Positions 34,355 to 45,361 of a DNA stretch of 64,000 nucleotides are shown piece by piece. The notes beneath the pieces are model-generated. The model ran no database searches, was not told where the DNA came from, and saw only the letters and a list, made by a program, of their open reading frames with translations. This DNA comes from Anniella stebbinsi (taxonomy: Eukaryota; Chordata; Lepidosauria; Squamata; Anniellidae), in NCBI GenBank assembly GCA_029215795.1, contig JARDYH010000003.1, positions 95,016,609-95,080,608 on the forward strand, given 5' to 3'. Each line of letters begins with the position of its first letter. Position 1 is the stretch's first letter. The translations under genes were made by a program, and so were the position numbers.

Positions 34355-35189
34355 TGTCCACACACAAACCCCCCCCCCCCCCAATCTATCTCTCTTTGCA
34401 GGCAAATTGGGTGGAAATAAAGAGACGACACAAAAACGAATGGTTTCAAATCAGGGCCACATTTATTAAGATCTGCAAAGGGAACACTGGGCGGGCCCTC
34501 ACTATGCCATATAACTAATAGGTGTTTTAACGGGTGAAACTTTCTAAGCCTGCTGAGTGGCGTCTCATTGCTCACCACCCCCAGACCTACCCCTTTTGAG
34601 GAGGGGAGGCCTTCCCGTGTCGCTCCCCCCCCCGGGCTGTGAAACCCGGGTGGAGCGAGGTGAGTTGGCCTCACAGGTAAGCCATACCCCCCACTGGGTC
34701 CACAGAACCCTCAGCGGAAGGCCTCAAGCATCACCTGTTACCACTTAACGGTGCCACAGAATGATCACCATCCCTAATTTCTAAACATGCCTGCCCCTAA
34801 CGCCTAAGCCAAATGTGACCAATTCGCACCACCCAATATATCCTAAGACACTCTCTCCAGACTTACAGTGTGAAGTAGGAGAAAAACATGTAGCCAAAGC
34901 CAATCAGGCTACATGAAAAAAATCCTACTCGGCTCCCAAAAGGGCAACCAGAGAACCCACACTGCATACTGGGAGGGAGGGAGCCGCGATCCAAAGAGGC
35001 CGGTGGTTGGATGCGGCCGCCTTATATAGGCGTTGCCGCTCCTCCCCGGCCAGTGGCACCAATATGCCCTACCCCATCAGGGCAGGGCACGTCTCTTCTT
35101 CCCCCGCACCTGCAACAGCCTCCCTGCGGCCACGTGAGTGGGACGCAGGGGAAGGGCATTTTTGTAAGTATGGACCAGTTCCTGACATT
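34355..35189 (-). mobile_element. Probable solo LTR (LTR-like repeat)
   Basis: On the minus strand the unit starts TGTCAGGAACTGG and ends near TTTGTGTGTGGACA. A TATA box TATATAAG lies at 35022-35029, inside GCCTATATAAGGCGGCCGC. AATAAA lies at 34462-34467, and it ends about 100 bp later. This order (TG, TATA, AATAAA, CA) is what an LTR would show. The 3' part matches the repeat at 63360-64000 in the same orientation, including a gaCGACAC/GGCGACAC block and a TGTTACC block. I see no matching target duplication, so the ends are provisional. Confidence 0.6.
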
Positions 35190-35882
35190 TGACTGCTTTG
35201 TCCTGCTTTGACTTGTCATGCTCACAGTGGGTTAAGGAAACAGAAAACAAGCAGCAGGTATGGGTGAAGAGGAAAGCAATGGGCCAAAGATGCCCGGATT
35301 TTCCCCTCTACCAGTTGTTGCTTGAAGGGAAAGGATTGAGTGATTTCAACTCCAAATTTCAAACCTACAGTTTGAAATGACAATGCAGACACAGGTTTAC
35401 CACGCTGATATCATTTGACTACCTGGTGAAATAGCAGGGCACAAAGAATAAACCAAGAGTTCTGCTTCCATCCCATGTAGCTTAAGCCTTGGTAAGCAGC
35501 CAAATATTGGAATCAAATGTCTAATGCTATGTTTGTTGGTGGAACAAATCTGCTTTTCCAAGCAAGCTCTTTCATTATTTCAAAAGCTATGATACATTTA
35601 GGTCTGAGTTAGAAGCTTGCTGTTTGATTTAGAAGGAACAAACCATGCCCCTCTGACCTTGCTACAGAGTGTTTTGTGGCTCTGAAACAGTGGTGCAGGA
35701 CTTCAGACCCAGGGGCCTAATCTAGCCCTTCTAAGGGCCCAATCTGGCCCTCTAGGATTCCCCAGAAGGCCACCCCCTTCCCTTGGCCCCATCTACTCAT
35801 TCCCCCCAACTGAGATTGTTGAGTGGTTTCCCAGCTTTTGTGCATCCCCCCCCCCCCATTCTAAAAGTTGAAATGGCTATCC
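35190..35882. other. No gene; probable old repeat near the right end
   Basis: The part 35690-35870 (CTTCAGACCCAGGGGCCTAA, GGCCCAATCTGGCCCTC) and its continuation after 36264 have the style of a dispersed repeat. I cannot name it. Confidence 0.4.
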
Positions 35883-36264
35883 TAGGGCAGATCTACACGT
35901 AGTCCTCGATGCGCCCTCCCTGCACCCCGAGCCGCCTTCAGAGTGCTGCAACCCGCCCAATGTGGACCAAGCCTCGGAGGCTCTGCTCACTGCCTCACAG
36001 ATGCCCTTTCATCCCGTCCAGTCCAGGGAGGGAGGGGGGAGGGTTGTAAACAAAAGCCGGTGATTGGGAAATTCCTCTCCCGATAGCTGGCCTTTGTTTG
36101 CAACCTTCCCCCTTCCCTCCCCGGACCGGCCGGGATAAAAGGGCGTCTGTGAGGGAGGGAGCAGAGCCTCCGAGGCTTGGACCACACTGGGCGGGGTGCA
36201 GCGCTCCGAGGGCGGTTCAGGGCACAGGGAGGGCGCATCGAGGACTACGTGTAATTCTGCCCCA
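35883..36264. mobile_element. Near-perfect fold-back element (382 bp)
   Basis: The left arm TAGGGCAGATCTACACGTAG.. and the right arm ..CTACGTGTAATTCTGCCCCA pair over about 190 bp each with few mismatches. Inside, CCTCGATGCGCCCTCCCTG pairs with its complement near 36225, and CAAGCCTCGGAGGCTCTGCT pairs with its complement near 36165. Only a few bases are left unpaired at the centre. The terminal sequence resembles the TAGGG-type hAT ends, but the 8-bp flanks match at only 4 positions. Confidence 0.85.
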
Positions 36265-37239
36265 GGTTACTAGCAGGAAGAAGTTTAAGCTTGAATATAC
36301 ATACATACATACATACGTAATGACTGAGGGTTATAACAATAAAACTGAGCTCAACTAATCTAAAATACAATGGAAGCTTTGGTATTTTGACCCCGCCCTA
36401 TGCCATTGGCCCTGCCCCTTTTGCCTTTGGCCACACCCACGACTGGAATGCAGCCCCTAAAAGCTTCTCCATAACAAGATTCTGCTCTTGGGCTGAAAGA
36501 GGTTCATCACCTTGCTCTGGAAGGTCTGAAGGAGATGATGGTTGACTGTGAATGAATTGGGCCATTTTCCAGGGCTACTGGCAACCTGAAGATGTGGAGA
36601 AGTTGAGGAATCAAGTCCCTTAATGCCTTGAAGTAAGATACCCCAGGGCTGAAGCTAAAAAGGGATGAAGTAATATAGATGGAAGGTGTTGTGTTGAGGA
36701 AGCTGGAGCTGCAACCAATGTGTGGCCTCTGGAAGTTGCAAGTCCCACTCTTTTCGAATAAAGGGGTAAATCATGGGCTTCTTTGGACCTTTCAGGAATA
36801 ATTAGTTTGGTTTGGGTTGTCATTCTTTTCTCGTTTGTAAAATCTTTAGTTCTGTGTTGAACATCTTTGACCCTCTCATTCAGATTGATTAAAAAAATGG
36901 CTTTTGATTCCCCCCCCCCCGAGGTGTTGTGGTGCATGTGTGTGAAATCTCATGATTTCTGGGGTTCTTGCACTTACCTTAGTTATGAGGTGGTTGAGGT
37001 GTGGGGTGGGGTGGGATGTGTATGCATGCATCCTGCCTTTCATTGTAAAAATGTACAACCATCTCTCTGGTGGTCTGCAGCCTTCCCAGCTTCCCATGTT
37101 TCAATTAAAGTCCAGCGGAAGACACCATGTTTTTTTCCCCTTCATACCAAGAAGCATGGGCAGCCTGGGAGGCTGCATAGTGATGGCAAGATGTCTAATG
37201 GAAAGGGAAGAAATGCAGCCACCGCAGAATGAAAAAGTA
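36265..37239. other. No gene; (ATAC)n tract
   Basis: An (ATAC)n microsatellite is at about 36297-36316. The rest shows nothing I can name; open frames around 36867-37377 lack motifs. Confidence 0.5.
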
Positions 37240-37970
37240 AGTTCAAAACTAAGCTGTGCACAGCCCCCTCCCCCCGATTCTCTTCAGAGGCCGATTCAGA
37301 GCTTCTGGATCGGCCCCGATTTGATTTGGAATGCTTCAGGCTCCAGCCGACCTGCTTCAGATCTGAATCCGAAGTGAGATCCATACATCCCAAAGCAGGT
37401 CAGCCATTGCAGGTTCCTGAGCATCCACCATGCAGCTGCTCAGCAGGTGCCTGGGAAAGTTGGGCATGAGGCCAACCAGGAGTTCATTGGACTCCCTCCT
37501 TCTTCTTCTCTTCCCCCTCCCCCCATCCTCCCCCCTCTCCCCTCCCAAACTCAGAGCCACTGCACTCACCTGCAGGATTTACCTGAACTGTCCGGCAGAT
37601 GCGTGTCCTCAATGAGAGCCACAATTTTAAAGGAAGATGGGGAATCTGTGTTTCCTACATCTAAACTATGATGACCATAAAGGGCCATTTCCTTAGTTTG
37701 CAACCTTAGATGTTGGAAACTACAGCTCCCCCATCTTCTTTTAAAGTGGCAGCTCTCATTGAGGACATGTGGCTGCAGGATGGCTCAGTTAAGTACCGTG
37801 GTCAGCCAGGAACAGTGGCTTACCATTGCCCTGGATCAGGTTGTCCAAGGCACTTTGGGCCCAGCCTGATCCACTTCAGACTTTCTTGGCCTGATCTGGT
37901 GTTGAGCCAGATTCGGTTCAGATTTGGGATTGGGCCATCACTAAACAAAATTTTAAAGAAATTCTAAAGC
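37240..37970. repeat. Imperfect long inverted repeat
   Basis: TCCTCAATGAGAGCCACAAT at about 37607 is paired with ATTGAGGACA-type sequence ending near 37767, with AAAGGAAGATGGGG/CCCCCATCTTCTTT between them. GATCGG/CTGATC-rich words in the outer parts (about 37300-37375 and 37845-37940) suggest that the inversion extends outward. It is probably a fold-back transposon with unclear ends. Confidence 0.5.
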
Positions 37971-38511
37971 AACCTGAGAATGAAGTAGAAAAATGGATGC
38001 CTCTTTCATGGGGCTAGATTACAACACTGCATTAATCTGAATTTTAGGCCTGATGAGGTGGGCATGGATAGTTCCAATTTTCCCTCTTTCAACATTCTTT
38101 TCTGTGTTGACTTTTTAGCACACTTCATTATGGACTGGAATACATTTCACAAATGGAGCTATTTTTAATGAGTTAGAAAATACAAAGTGACAGGACCGCC
38201 TGAATTCTTGCCAGAATATACACCACTGGGCAATCTAGTTTCATGCTTCAACACAGGAAGTTTTTAATGAAAAAATGAAGTCTCTACAATTTTCGTTATT
38301 GTGCAATATTAATGGGGAAACAGTTCCTCTTAACGCAGTGAAAGCTTTGAAACTTTGGATTGACTTCACATTTTTATTATGGAAAAATCTTCTGGAACCC
38401 ACCCACCCCCATTCTCTTCCCCCATTAAGGAGTTCTGCAATATTTTCATATTGCATAAAATTGCATTGAACTTCATGAAGATTAACCATTACACAGACCA
38501 ACCTACTGTTA
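37971..38511. other. No recognised feature
   Basis: No gene or element recognised. Confidence 0.5.
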
Positions 38512-38777
38512 GGGATGGATGAATCCATCTGTAGCTGGTCCATGTCAGTTTTGCATGTATCCAATCATAAGTCCTTTCTATCCACTTCGATCTGTGAAAA
38601 GATCCACATAAGTCCATTTCGTTCTTTCATTTTGCAGGGAGCGGGATGCACAAAAGTTCATGTTTATTTTTATGTGCAACTTCCCCTAACATGTACATTT
38701 TCTATTGAACGTTTCTTAAAATACAAATTTTTGTCACAATTTATGACATTTCAAAATACAGATAAGGGCACAATCTA
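38512..38777 (+). mobile_element. hAT-like fragment (TAGGGATGGATGAATCC terminus)
   Basis: It starts with a TAGGG terminus followed by GATGGATGAATCC, similar to sequence near 44490. The interior words resemble those of the 2930 and 40228 elements. No right terminus is evident. Confidence 0.45.
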
Positions 38778-39380
38778 AAGGATAGCTGTGTTCTAATCCA
38801 CACATTAGTCCAAGAACTGGGAATTAGCTCTGTTTGCTTAAAAATGTAGACCTAATGAAATTCTCTTCCATCCCTACCAACCATTTTAGGTTCCAAGAAG
38901 TAGGTCTTGTCTCCCATGCTGGAAACATTTGTTGTGAGAACACATTCTTCTCTTGGAATATATTGTTGTGACCTAAGTTGAACAGTTTTATATCGAAGGA
39001 TGGCATATTAACTAACAATAAATAAGTCCCATCGCAGCATAATGCTCTGGTGCACTTGAACAGCTATAATGTGGCAAACACATTTCAAACAATGTTGTTC
39101 TAACACTGGCTGGAATGTGTCATTGGGTGCTTGACGTTCATCCATTACTTTCTCCATAGATAGGAAGGGTAAGGCAGAGGTCATAGGGTGGGCTTACTTA
39201 CGTTGAACCTGCTGTTTTCCTTTTATTTCAGTTATACGCTTTGGAGCACAGGAGAAACCTCAAGGTGCCATGTAATCCCAGGAGGATGCAAAAATCCAAA
39301 CAGCTGAGCTCTACAGATTTACCTATTTACCTATTTATTTATTATTAATACCTATATACCGCTTAATATAATAAAATCTC
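38778..39380. other. No gene; possible LINE tail at the right
   Basis: The last ~60 bp (CTATTTATTTATTATTAATA, CCTATATACCGCTTAATA) look like a reversed L2-type 3' tail. The rest is unrecognised. Confidence 0.4.
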
Positions 39381-39411
39381 TAAATGCATATATATATATA
39401 TATATATATAC

Positions 39412-39461
<50 letters not shown>

Positions 39462-39462
39462 G
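39381..39462. repeat. (TA)n microsatellite
   Basis: About 80 bp of alternating TA with two short interruptions. Confidence 0.97.
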
Positions 39463-39960
39463 TCTGGTTATCATCCATGCCTTAGTAATCTACAAGATAG
39501 ACTACTGCAATGTGTTTAATGTGAAGATGCCCTTATCAGGTATTCCGAAACTGCAGTGGGTCCGGAATGTGACAGCTAGATTATTAATTGATCTGAGGTT
39601 TTTTTTTAAAATGATCTGTACCAGCTAGTGCTTACTTTTATGACACTTTAACATGTAAAGTTTAAATGGTTTGGGCTTGGGATAGCTGAAGAGCCAATTT
39701 CTCCCATAGGAGCCTTCCTGTGTGTTGCAATCATCCTCAAAGAACATGCTCCATGTCCGTCCATCCAGAATGCTATATGGGTGGCTGGCTTCTTCCTTTC
39801 TCTCCTTCCAATGACAGGTTAGAATTATTTGATTTGGTCAAGAGTTTTTTGTGGCTATTTTTTGGAGGAATGAGAGAGAACCTTTATATTGGGGCCCCTG
39901 GACAATGCTGGTTCTAAATTGAGTTTTCCAACAGAACCTATATTTTAGTTTCTTTTTGTT
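39463..39960 (+). mobile_element. L2 LINE RT C-terminal fragment
   Basis: The plus strand reads HALVIYKIDYCNVFN.. then KLQWVRNVTARLL, the diagnostic L2 RT C-terminal stretch. After frame changes, matches continue toward 39800. It is old and truncated at both ends. Confidence 0.75.
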
Positions 39961-40227
39961 AGTCACTTTTTTAAAAAAGAAAGACAACTGTGTGTGGGGG
40001 GGCTGTTTTAAATAAATAAATGCTTTATTGCAGGGCAAACTACTGGTCAGTTGATCCAACAATTTCCAATACATTTGTGCATGGGAGAGAGAGAGAGAGA
40101 GACCACAAGCAGGAAAACAGTATTCATTTCTGAAGCTTCATATGGCTTCAGGACTTGAAATAGATCCATACTTGGCCAATATTTCCGAGCGTGGGAGAGA
40201 CAAAAATAAGTTATTGGGAGATCATGA

Positions 40228-40628
40228 TAGGGATACATGAGAATTTTGTTTCTGTTTGCAAATCATGCAAACTTGTCCTGCTGGCAATCCTGAACATGAC
40301 CGCAAGCAGGAATACCTTTTTTCAAGAAGTGAATTTGCAATCATGTTAAAAAAAAAAAGCATGTTTTTTTTAAAAAAACAAAAGCCTGTGCATTTTGAAT
40401 GTACTTTAAAAATACACATTTTCATGCTTTAGTCAATGGGAGGAAATGCACACTTTTGAAACATATGCACAGAAATGCACAGTTTCCCCATTTGAAATCT
40501 GCACGTTTCCCATTAGAATGAGCCCAAAACAAGTCAAAAAATGAAAGCGGGAGCAAGCTGAAGTGAGCTTCAAAATAATTTTCAAAGAATTTAGATGAGC
40601 TCAAAAATGGCCATTTTGCCCATCCCTA
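40228..40628. mobile_element. hAT-like non-autonomous element, family B (401 bp)
   Basis: TAGGGATACATGAG at the left and GCCCATCCCTA at the right are inverted termini. The interior (GAGAATTTTGTTT, aaaatacacattttcatgc) matches the fragment at 2930-3206. The flanking 8 bp do not agree, so the copy is old or the ends are a few bases off. Confidence 0.65.
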
Positions 40629-40794
40629 GACGTACACAGTGAAGGAAAGGAGAGAATGCCTTTAAAACACCCACTCTGGGAACAAGCGCTGTCTCATTTC
40701 TGACTCAAACTCCAAACTAGATTTTTCAGATGTTGTAAGTATATCTTTTTGGTGAACATCATCCAAGAGAGCCTTCGGTCACCCTTTGATTAAC

Positions 40795-41140
40795 AGCTTC
40801 TTCAGACAAATGCTTTATTGCACACTGGCGACTGGCCACTCATGGGGCATTTTGACAATGTGGCGATCCTCCTGCGGGTCTACCGCTCCTTCTGCTCTTT
40901 TTTCCATCACAAAATAAGACCCAGAAAATCTGATTTTTTTGGGGGGGGCTATAATGAAACTGGCTGCCATTTCCTGCTGTGTGCAGGAGAAACTGCACAA
41001 TAAAAAACGCCCACTGAATGGGCCACTTGGTCATCGCTTGCTTCCTCTGTCTTCCCTGTGTGAAGAAAGAGGAAGCTGCTCATCCCTTTTGTGGGAAGGA
41101 AGCAGGAGGCAACAGTGGGGAAATGTGATTCTTCCCCCAT
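40795..41140 (-). mobile_element. TIR element, family C
   Basis: The reverse complement matches 13655-13985: TTCAGACAAATGCTTTATTG corresponds to the CGTCTGATGATG end, and CCCATTCAGTGGGCGTTTTT and CTGCACACAGCAGGAAATGG match in order. The other terminus is not clear here. Confidence 0.65.
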
Positions 41141-42035
41141 GAATCTCTAAAAATTGGAAGCCGGGAACATCTCAGTTTACTGGAGTTACCTGTTGCATCA
41201 GGAAATTGGCTTGCCAGGCCTCTGAATACTCCTGGAGTAATTCTAAGATGATCAGATTGTGCTGCATGCAAAATGTTATTTTGCATACATGTGTGCACAC
41301 ACACACACAACCAATTCATATTTTGGTAGAGTTACAAAATGCAGGTTGGATAGCAAGAAAGGCTTGCTGCCACATGTCAGAACTAAGTGTCAGAGGGCTC
41401 TCTGGAGCCTGCATTTGATTTGTGCTCTGTGTGTACAGGGATGGATGTTTGATCTCTGCAGTGTTTCAGAAGCACTTAAGTTGGAGCAATTGTCTACCAC
41501 ACATACCATTGTGCTTGCATGCTTCAGCAGAAGTGCTGGGAAGAATGTGGACCATCTGGGTTGTGTGCGTGAACACATGTTTTAAAAGTCATTCTAATTA
41601 CCAAGATGATGGCCAAGCTGTATCCCTTTTGCCCTGGCATTCTGTTAGTCTGTGCAAGCAGATCTCAAATAAGAATGGACTGGATACTGTAGCCATGCCC
41701 TTTTGCTTTTTATTTCTTATTTTATTTATTACATTTCTATACCGCCACATAGCTAAAGCTCTCTGGGCAGTTTTGGTTATAAAACATAAGAGGTGGGGGA
41801 CAAATACACATCAAAAGGACCTTTACTGTGTGTGAGCTGGTTGAAACTGCATCCCATTTCCTGACATGTCAAATGCAAACTGGATGTGCTGCAATGTGGC
41901 AGGTCCAGTCACTTCAAGTCAATGCTCCCCAAATCACTTTAGAGCAACCAGTCAAAATTGGGAGAATATACAGTATGAGCTGCTGCATCTTTAGAGTGAG
42001 GCAGAAATGGCCTCAGCTTGCAGAATGAGATAAAC
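41141..42035. other. No gene; (CA)n tract and L2 tail
   Basis: A short (CA)n tract lies at 41296-41309. At about 41705-41800, TTTATTTATTACATTTCTAT followed by ACCGCC and AGCTCTCTGGGCAGTTTTGG is a reversed L2 3' tail, like the one at 48795. The rest is unrecognised. Confidence 0.55.
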
Positions 42036-42528
42036 CAGGGTGCACAAACTTCTAGGCCCCAAGGGACACATCAGGTGTCTCCTGTGGTGGTGGGAGCTGC
42101 ACATGTGCACATGTACATAGCTCACACATGTTCCATTCACACCCCAGCAGCATCCAAACTTGGTCTTGCAGCAACATCATCTGTTCCGTGTCACAGCACC
42201 AAGGTGCCAAAGCCCCCTCCCCTCCCCTCCCCCCTCCCCTCCTCATCCATTCCAAAATTGGGAAAAGAGACAATGCTCTAAGAATGGGCTCTGTGGTTCT
42301 TGCCATAGATGCCTCATTCCTACAGTGTTCCCAGAATGTCCTAGAAAGCTGGCAGGGACCTTCAAGCATGACTTCCTAGGATGCTCCATAGAGCCTGTTT
42401 CTAGGGCATTTTTTTTCTTCCTTATCCCCTTTTTTATTTGCAGAAGTTAAGGCTCTGGAGGTTGCAAGGCAAGGCTTGGGGAGGGGGTTTGCCTGTGGTC
42501 CATGAACTGCATTTGTTTTGCACCCCTG
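42036..42528. mobile_element. hAT-like TIR element, family H (about 493 bp)
   Basis: CAGGGTGCACAAACTTCTAG at the left and TTTGTTTTGCACCCCTG at the right are inverted, of the CAGGGGTGCA type known from Charlie-like hATs. No convincing 8-bp duplication and no transposase are seen. Confidence 0.6.
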
Positions 42529-43047
42529 GATTAGAGTAAAAATAAATGATGGGTGGAGGGAAAATAGCCACTAATACTGGTCTGCAAATGCTTGCAGAAG
42601 AGTTAGTACAGTTTTGTAATTGGTTCTGCAGTCTTTCACAAGCTTCCACATGTTCAAGAAATCAGGTGAGCAGAACAACATCATTGGATTTAGTTTCTTG
42701 AGCTCTGTTGTAGCTCAGCCTCCCCCAACCTGGTATCGTATGTTTGGGAGGTCAACTACTGTCAGATCAGTCAGCATGGCCAGTGGTCAAGTTGTAGTCC
42801 AAAGCAGGAGAGCAACAGCTTGGGCAAGGCTGCAAGGTGGAAAACTGTCCTTGTGTTAGTGCAAAAATGTCTTTCACAAGGGTCCCTTTTAGATCCTCCT
42901 CAGTAGTCTATTGTGTTATTGTATGCAAGTTCTGGATGCAAAGACTAGACTGAGGCCCTTTCCCCACCAGGCTTTTAGGTACTTCCGGGATCACCCTCCG
43001 TCCTTCACTGTGCACCGATGGTGTGTATTAGGTACTTCCAGGATCGC
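42529..43047. other. No recognised feature
   Basis: No gene recognised. AGGTACTTCCRGGATC is repeated at about 42978 and 43030 beside the microsatellite. Confidence 0.5.
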
Positions 43048-43107
43048 CCTCCCTCCCTCCCTCCCTCCCTCCCTCCCTCCCTCCCTCCCTCCCTCCCTCC
43101 CTCCCTA
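43048..43107. repeat. (CCCT)n microsatellite
   Basis: About fifteen uninterrupted CCCT units. Confidence 0.97.
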
Positions 43108-43810
43108 TGGTGTAGAAAGGGCTTGACTGCAGCACTATACTTTGGGCTGTTGTCTGCAATATTGTGCTGTGCTGACACACTAGATGCCTGGGGAGCATTC
43201 TTCAAAGTAATTATTATGGATGTGAGATCTGCTATTGTTTTATTGGCCCATCTTCCTTTAGTCACAGAAGCACATCTGTTCTGATAACTGTAGCACTTTC
43301 TCAGCCTATCAAAGCCTGTTGTTCTCACAACATCAGAATAAAGGAGGCAGATGCTACACTGTGCTGGAAATGTATTCCGACATCAGTTCAGCGGTATGTT
43401 CGGCTTCTGATGTGGCATGCTCGGGCAGGTAACTGGTATGGAGATTTCAACAGGCCTGAATAACAGGAAATGAAGTCGCAAAAGCCTGCAATGAAAGCCA
43501 ATCTCACAACACAGATGTGCAAGGAGACGAAAGTGCAAGAGGCACGAAGCTCTCAGGAGTTCTCCCATGCTATCTCTATTGGAATAAATGGGACCCATGT
43601 GGGAGCACAGACGTCACATCAGAGTTCTGGCATAGTTCCCATGCATTAGGTTTGGGTGTTCACAGGACAGCTTCCTGGAAAAGTGTCTTCAAAGGTCACC
43701 AACTGAACTTTATGATTTATGTAGGTGTTCATTTGGAAGATGTATATACCACCCTCAGTTTATAAAAAACAAGAAAAAATACCAAAAAAATTTACAATAA
43801 ACCACAGCCT

Positions 43811-43812
<2 letters not shown>
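43108..43812. other. No recognised feature
   Basis: No gene or element recognised. Confidence 0.5.

Positions 43813-43844
<32 letters not shown>
43813..43844. repeat. (CT)n microsatellite
   Basis: About 16 uninterrupted CT units. Confidence 0.95.
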
Positions 43845-43846
<2 letters not shown>

Positions 43847-43902
43847 CACAAAGCCTGGGAGAATAGAAATGTCTTTGCCTGGTACTAAAAGGTGAGCATT
43901 GG

Positions 43903-44222
43903 TAGGGTGACCAGATAAAATCCAGGTCAGGGCTCATGTAACTTTAACAGTTGTAGAGAAAAGGGAATTTCAGCCAGTGTCATTTGTATGCAATTAGTTC
44001 CTGGTGAAATTCCCTCTTCATCACAACAGTTAAAGTTGCAGGGGCCCTGCCTTCTTTTGTATCTGGTCACTCTAGTATAGTGCCTGCAACTTTAACTGTT
44101 GTGATGAAGAGGGGATTTCACCAGGAACTAATTGCATACAAATGACACTGGCTGAAATTCCCTTTTCTCTACAACTGATAAAGTTACATGAGCCCTGACC
44201 TGGATTTTATCTGGTCAGCCTA
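43903..44222. mobile_element. hAT MITE family F, best-preserved copy (320 bp)
   Basis: TAGGGTGACCAGATAAAATC at the left and GATTTTATCTGGTCAGCCTA at the right are inverted. They are flanked by a perfect 8-bp duplication AGCATTGG (43895-43902 and 44223-44230). The two halves are largely inverted copies of each other (ATGTAACTTTAACAGTTGTA versus its complement). It is non-coding. Confidence 0.95.
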
Positions 44223-44479
44223 AGCATTGGTGCAAGGCAGGCCTACCTGGGAAGAGCTCCATCACTGAGACAGCTCTCCCTTAGTTTACCATTTGCCTTA
44301 CCTCAGATGGCAGAAACACATGGAGGAGAGACTCCTAACATGACTTCCACCCACAGGGAAGTTGATATAGAGTAAATCTTCATTTCGGTACTTGTGTACT
44401 TTGTAACTTAAATAAAGTTATAAGTGAACTTCATTAATAAATTCCTTTGGGCTTGTCTATATAGTTTGTTCACTAATAT

Positions 44480-44962
44480 GACTACACACCATGGATGGGT
44501 GAATCTATTGGTTTTGCTTTCCCCCACATTCTGTATGTGTGGGTGTGTTTAATCTCAAATTCTTTCTCTTCTGAATATGAGCAATTTTGTGAATTTTGAT
44601 AAAATCTTATAAAAAACTAAATGAAAACAAAATTCTCCCCATATCAGCCAAATTCAATAGCTGTTCCCAGAATGGAGATAACACGTTGTAGCTGCCTGCC
44701 ATAGAGCTGTTAAAGATGAGACACCTCTTAGGAAAAAAACCCTAATTAAGCACTGACATGGTTAAATACACAGAGATACAAACCTTGACTTTTACTAGCT
44801 AAGCACTCAAAGCCCTGCGCCTTGATTAGACGGAACTGTCAATTTTGTTTTCCCCCACATTCTGTTTTTTTTTAATGGCTCAAGTCCTTTTGTCCCTAAT
44901 ATGCAAATATGTAAATTCCGATCCAAACCAAACTAAAACAAAATTCTCACCCAGCCCTACTA
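44480..44962. mobile_element. hAT-like family B fragments
   Basis: The right end CAAAATTCTCACCCAGCCCTA is the inverted terminus TAGGGCTGGGTGAG. TTTTCCCCCACATTCTG occurs twice (about 44518 and 44849), and ACAAAATTCTCCCC lies near 44628. This looks like two overlapping or rearranged copies. Confidence 0.5.
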
Positions 44963-45361
44963 TAAAGAAATAAGTTTATAATGATTGCATTGGTGATAAG
45001 AGACCAGTTTGTGCTTCAGGGCCACACTAGATGAGACCCAAGAAACATAGATAGTCTCTCCTCCTAACATTTCTTTTTTCTTTAATGCAGATGCCAAGTA
45101 TTGGAGCAGCAACAAGAGATGGCGGCATGTTTACCTCGTACTTGTGGGGTGTTTTCCTGATCAAAATTACCCCCATCCTACCGCTTTACCACAGGGATGT
45201 CAGAAGAATTTGGTTGGGGTGGAGTGCAGTGCATTTTTTCTGCATCAACCCCCCCCCCCGACTCCAACTTGGCATGTGACAAGTTGGCCCAACCCACAGA
45301 TTTTTTGTTTCTGTGTGTGTGTGCAAAATCATGATTTGTGCAAAACGGTAGCTGTAAATAG
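44963..45361. other. No gene; left part of a dispersed repeat at the right end
   Basis: The last ~60 bp (GTGCAAAATCATGATTTGTG) continue beyond the hAT element at 45362-46461, which evidently landed in this repeat. Confidence 0.5.

Noticed and set aside
35007..35225. Small frames near the TATATAAG sequence as a host gene promoter and first exon
   Set aside because: The TATA box lies in an LTR-like repeat and faces the minus strand; no downstream coding sequence follows.
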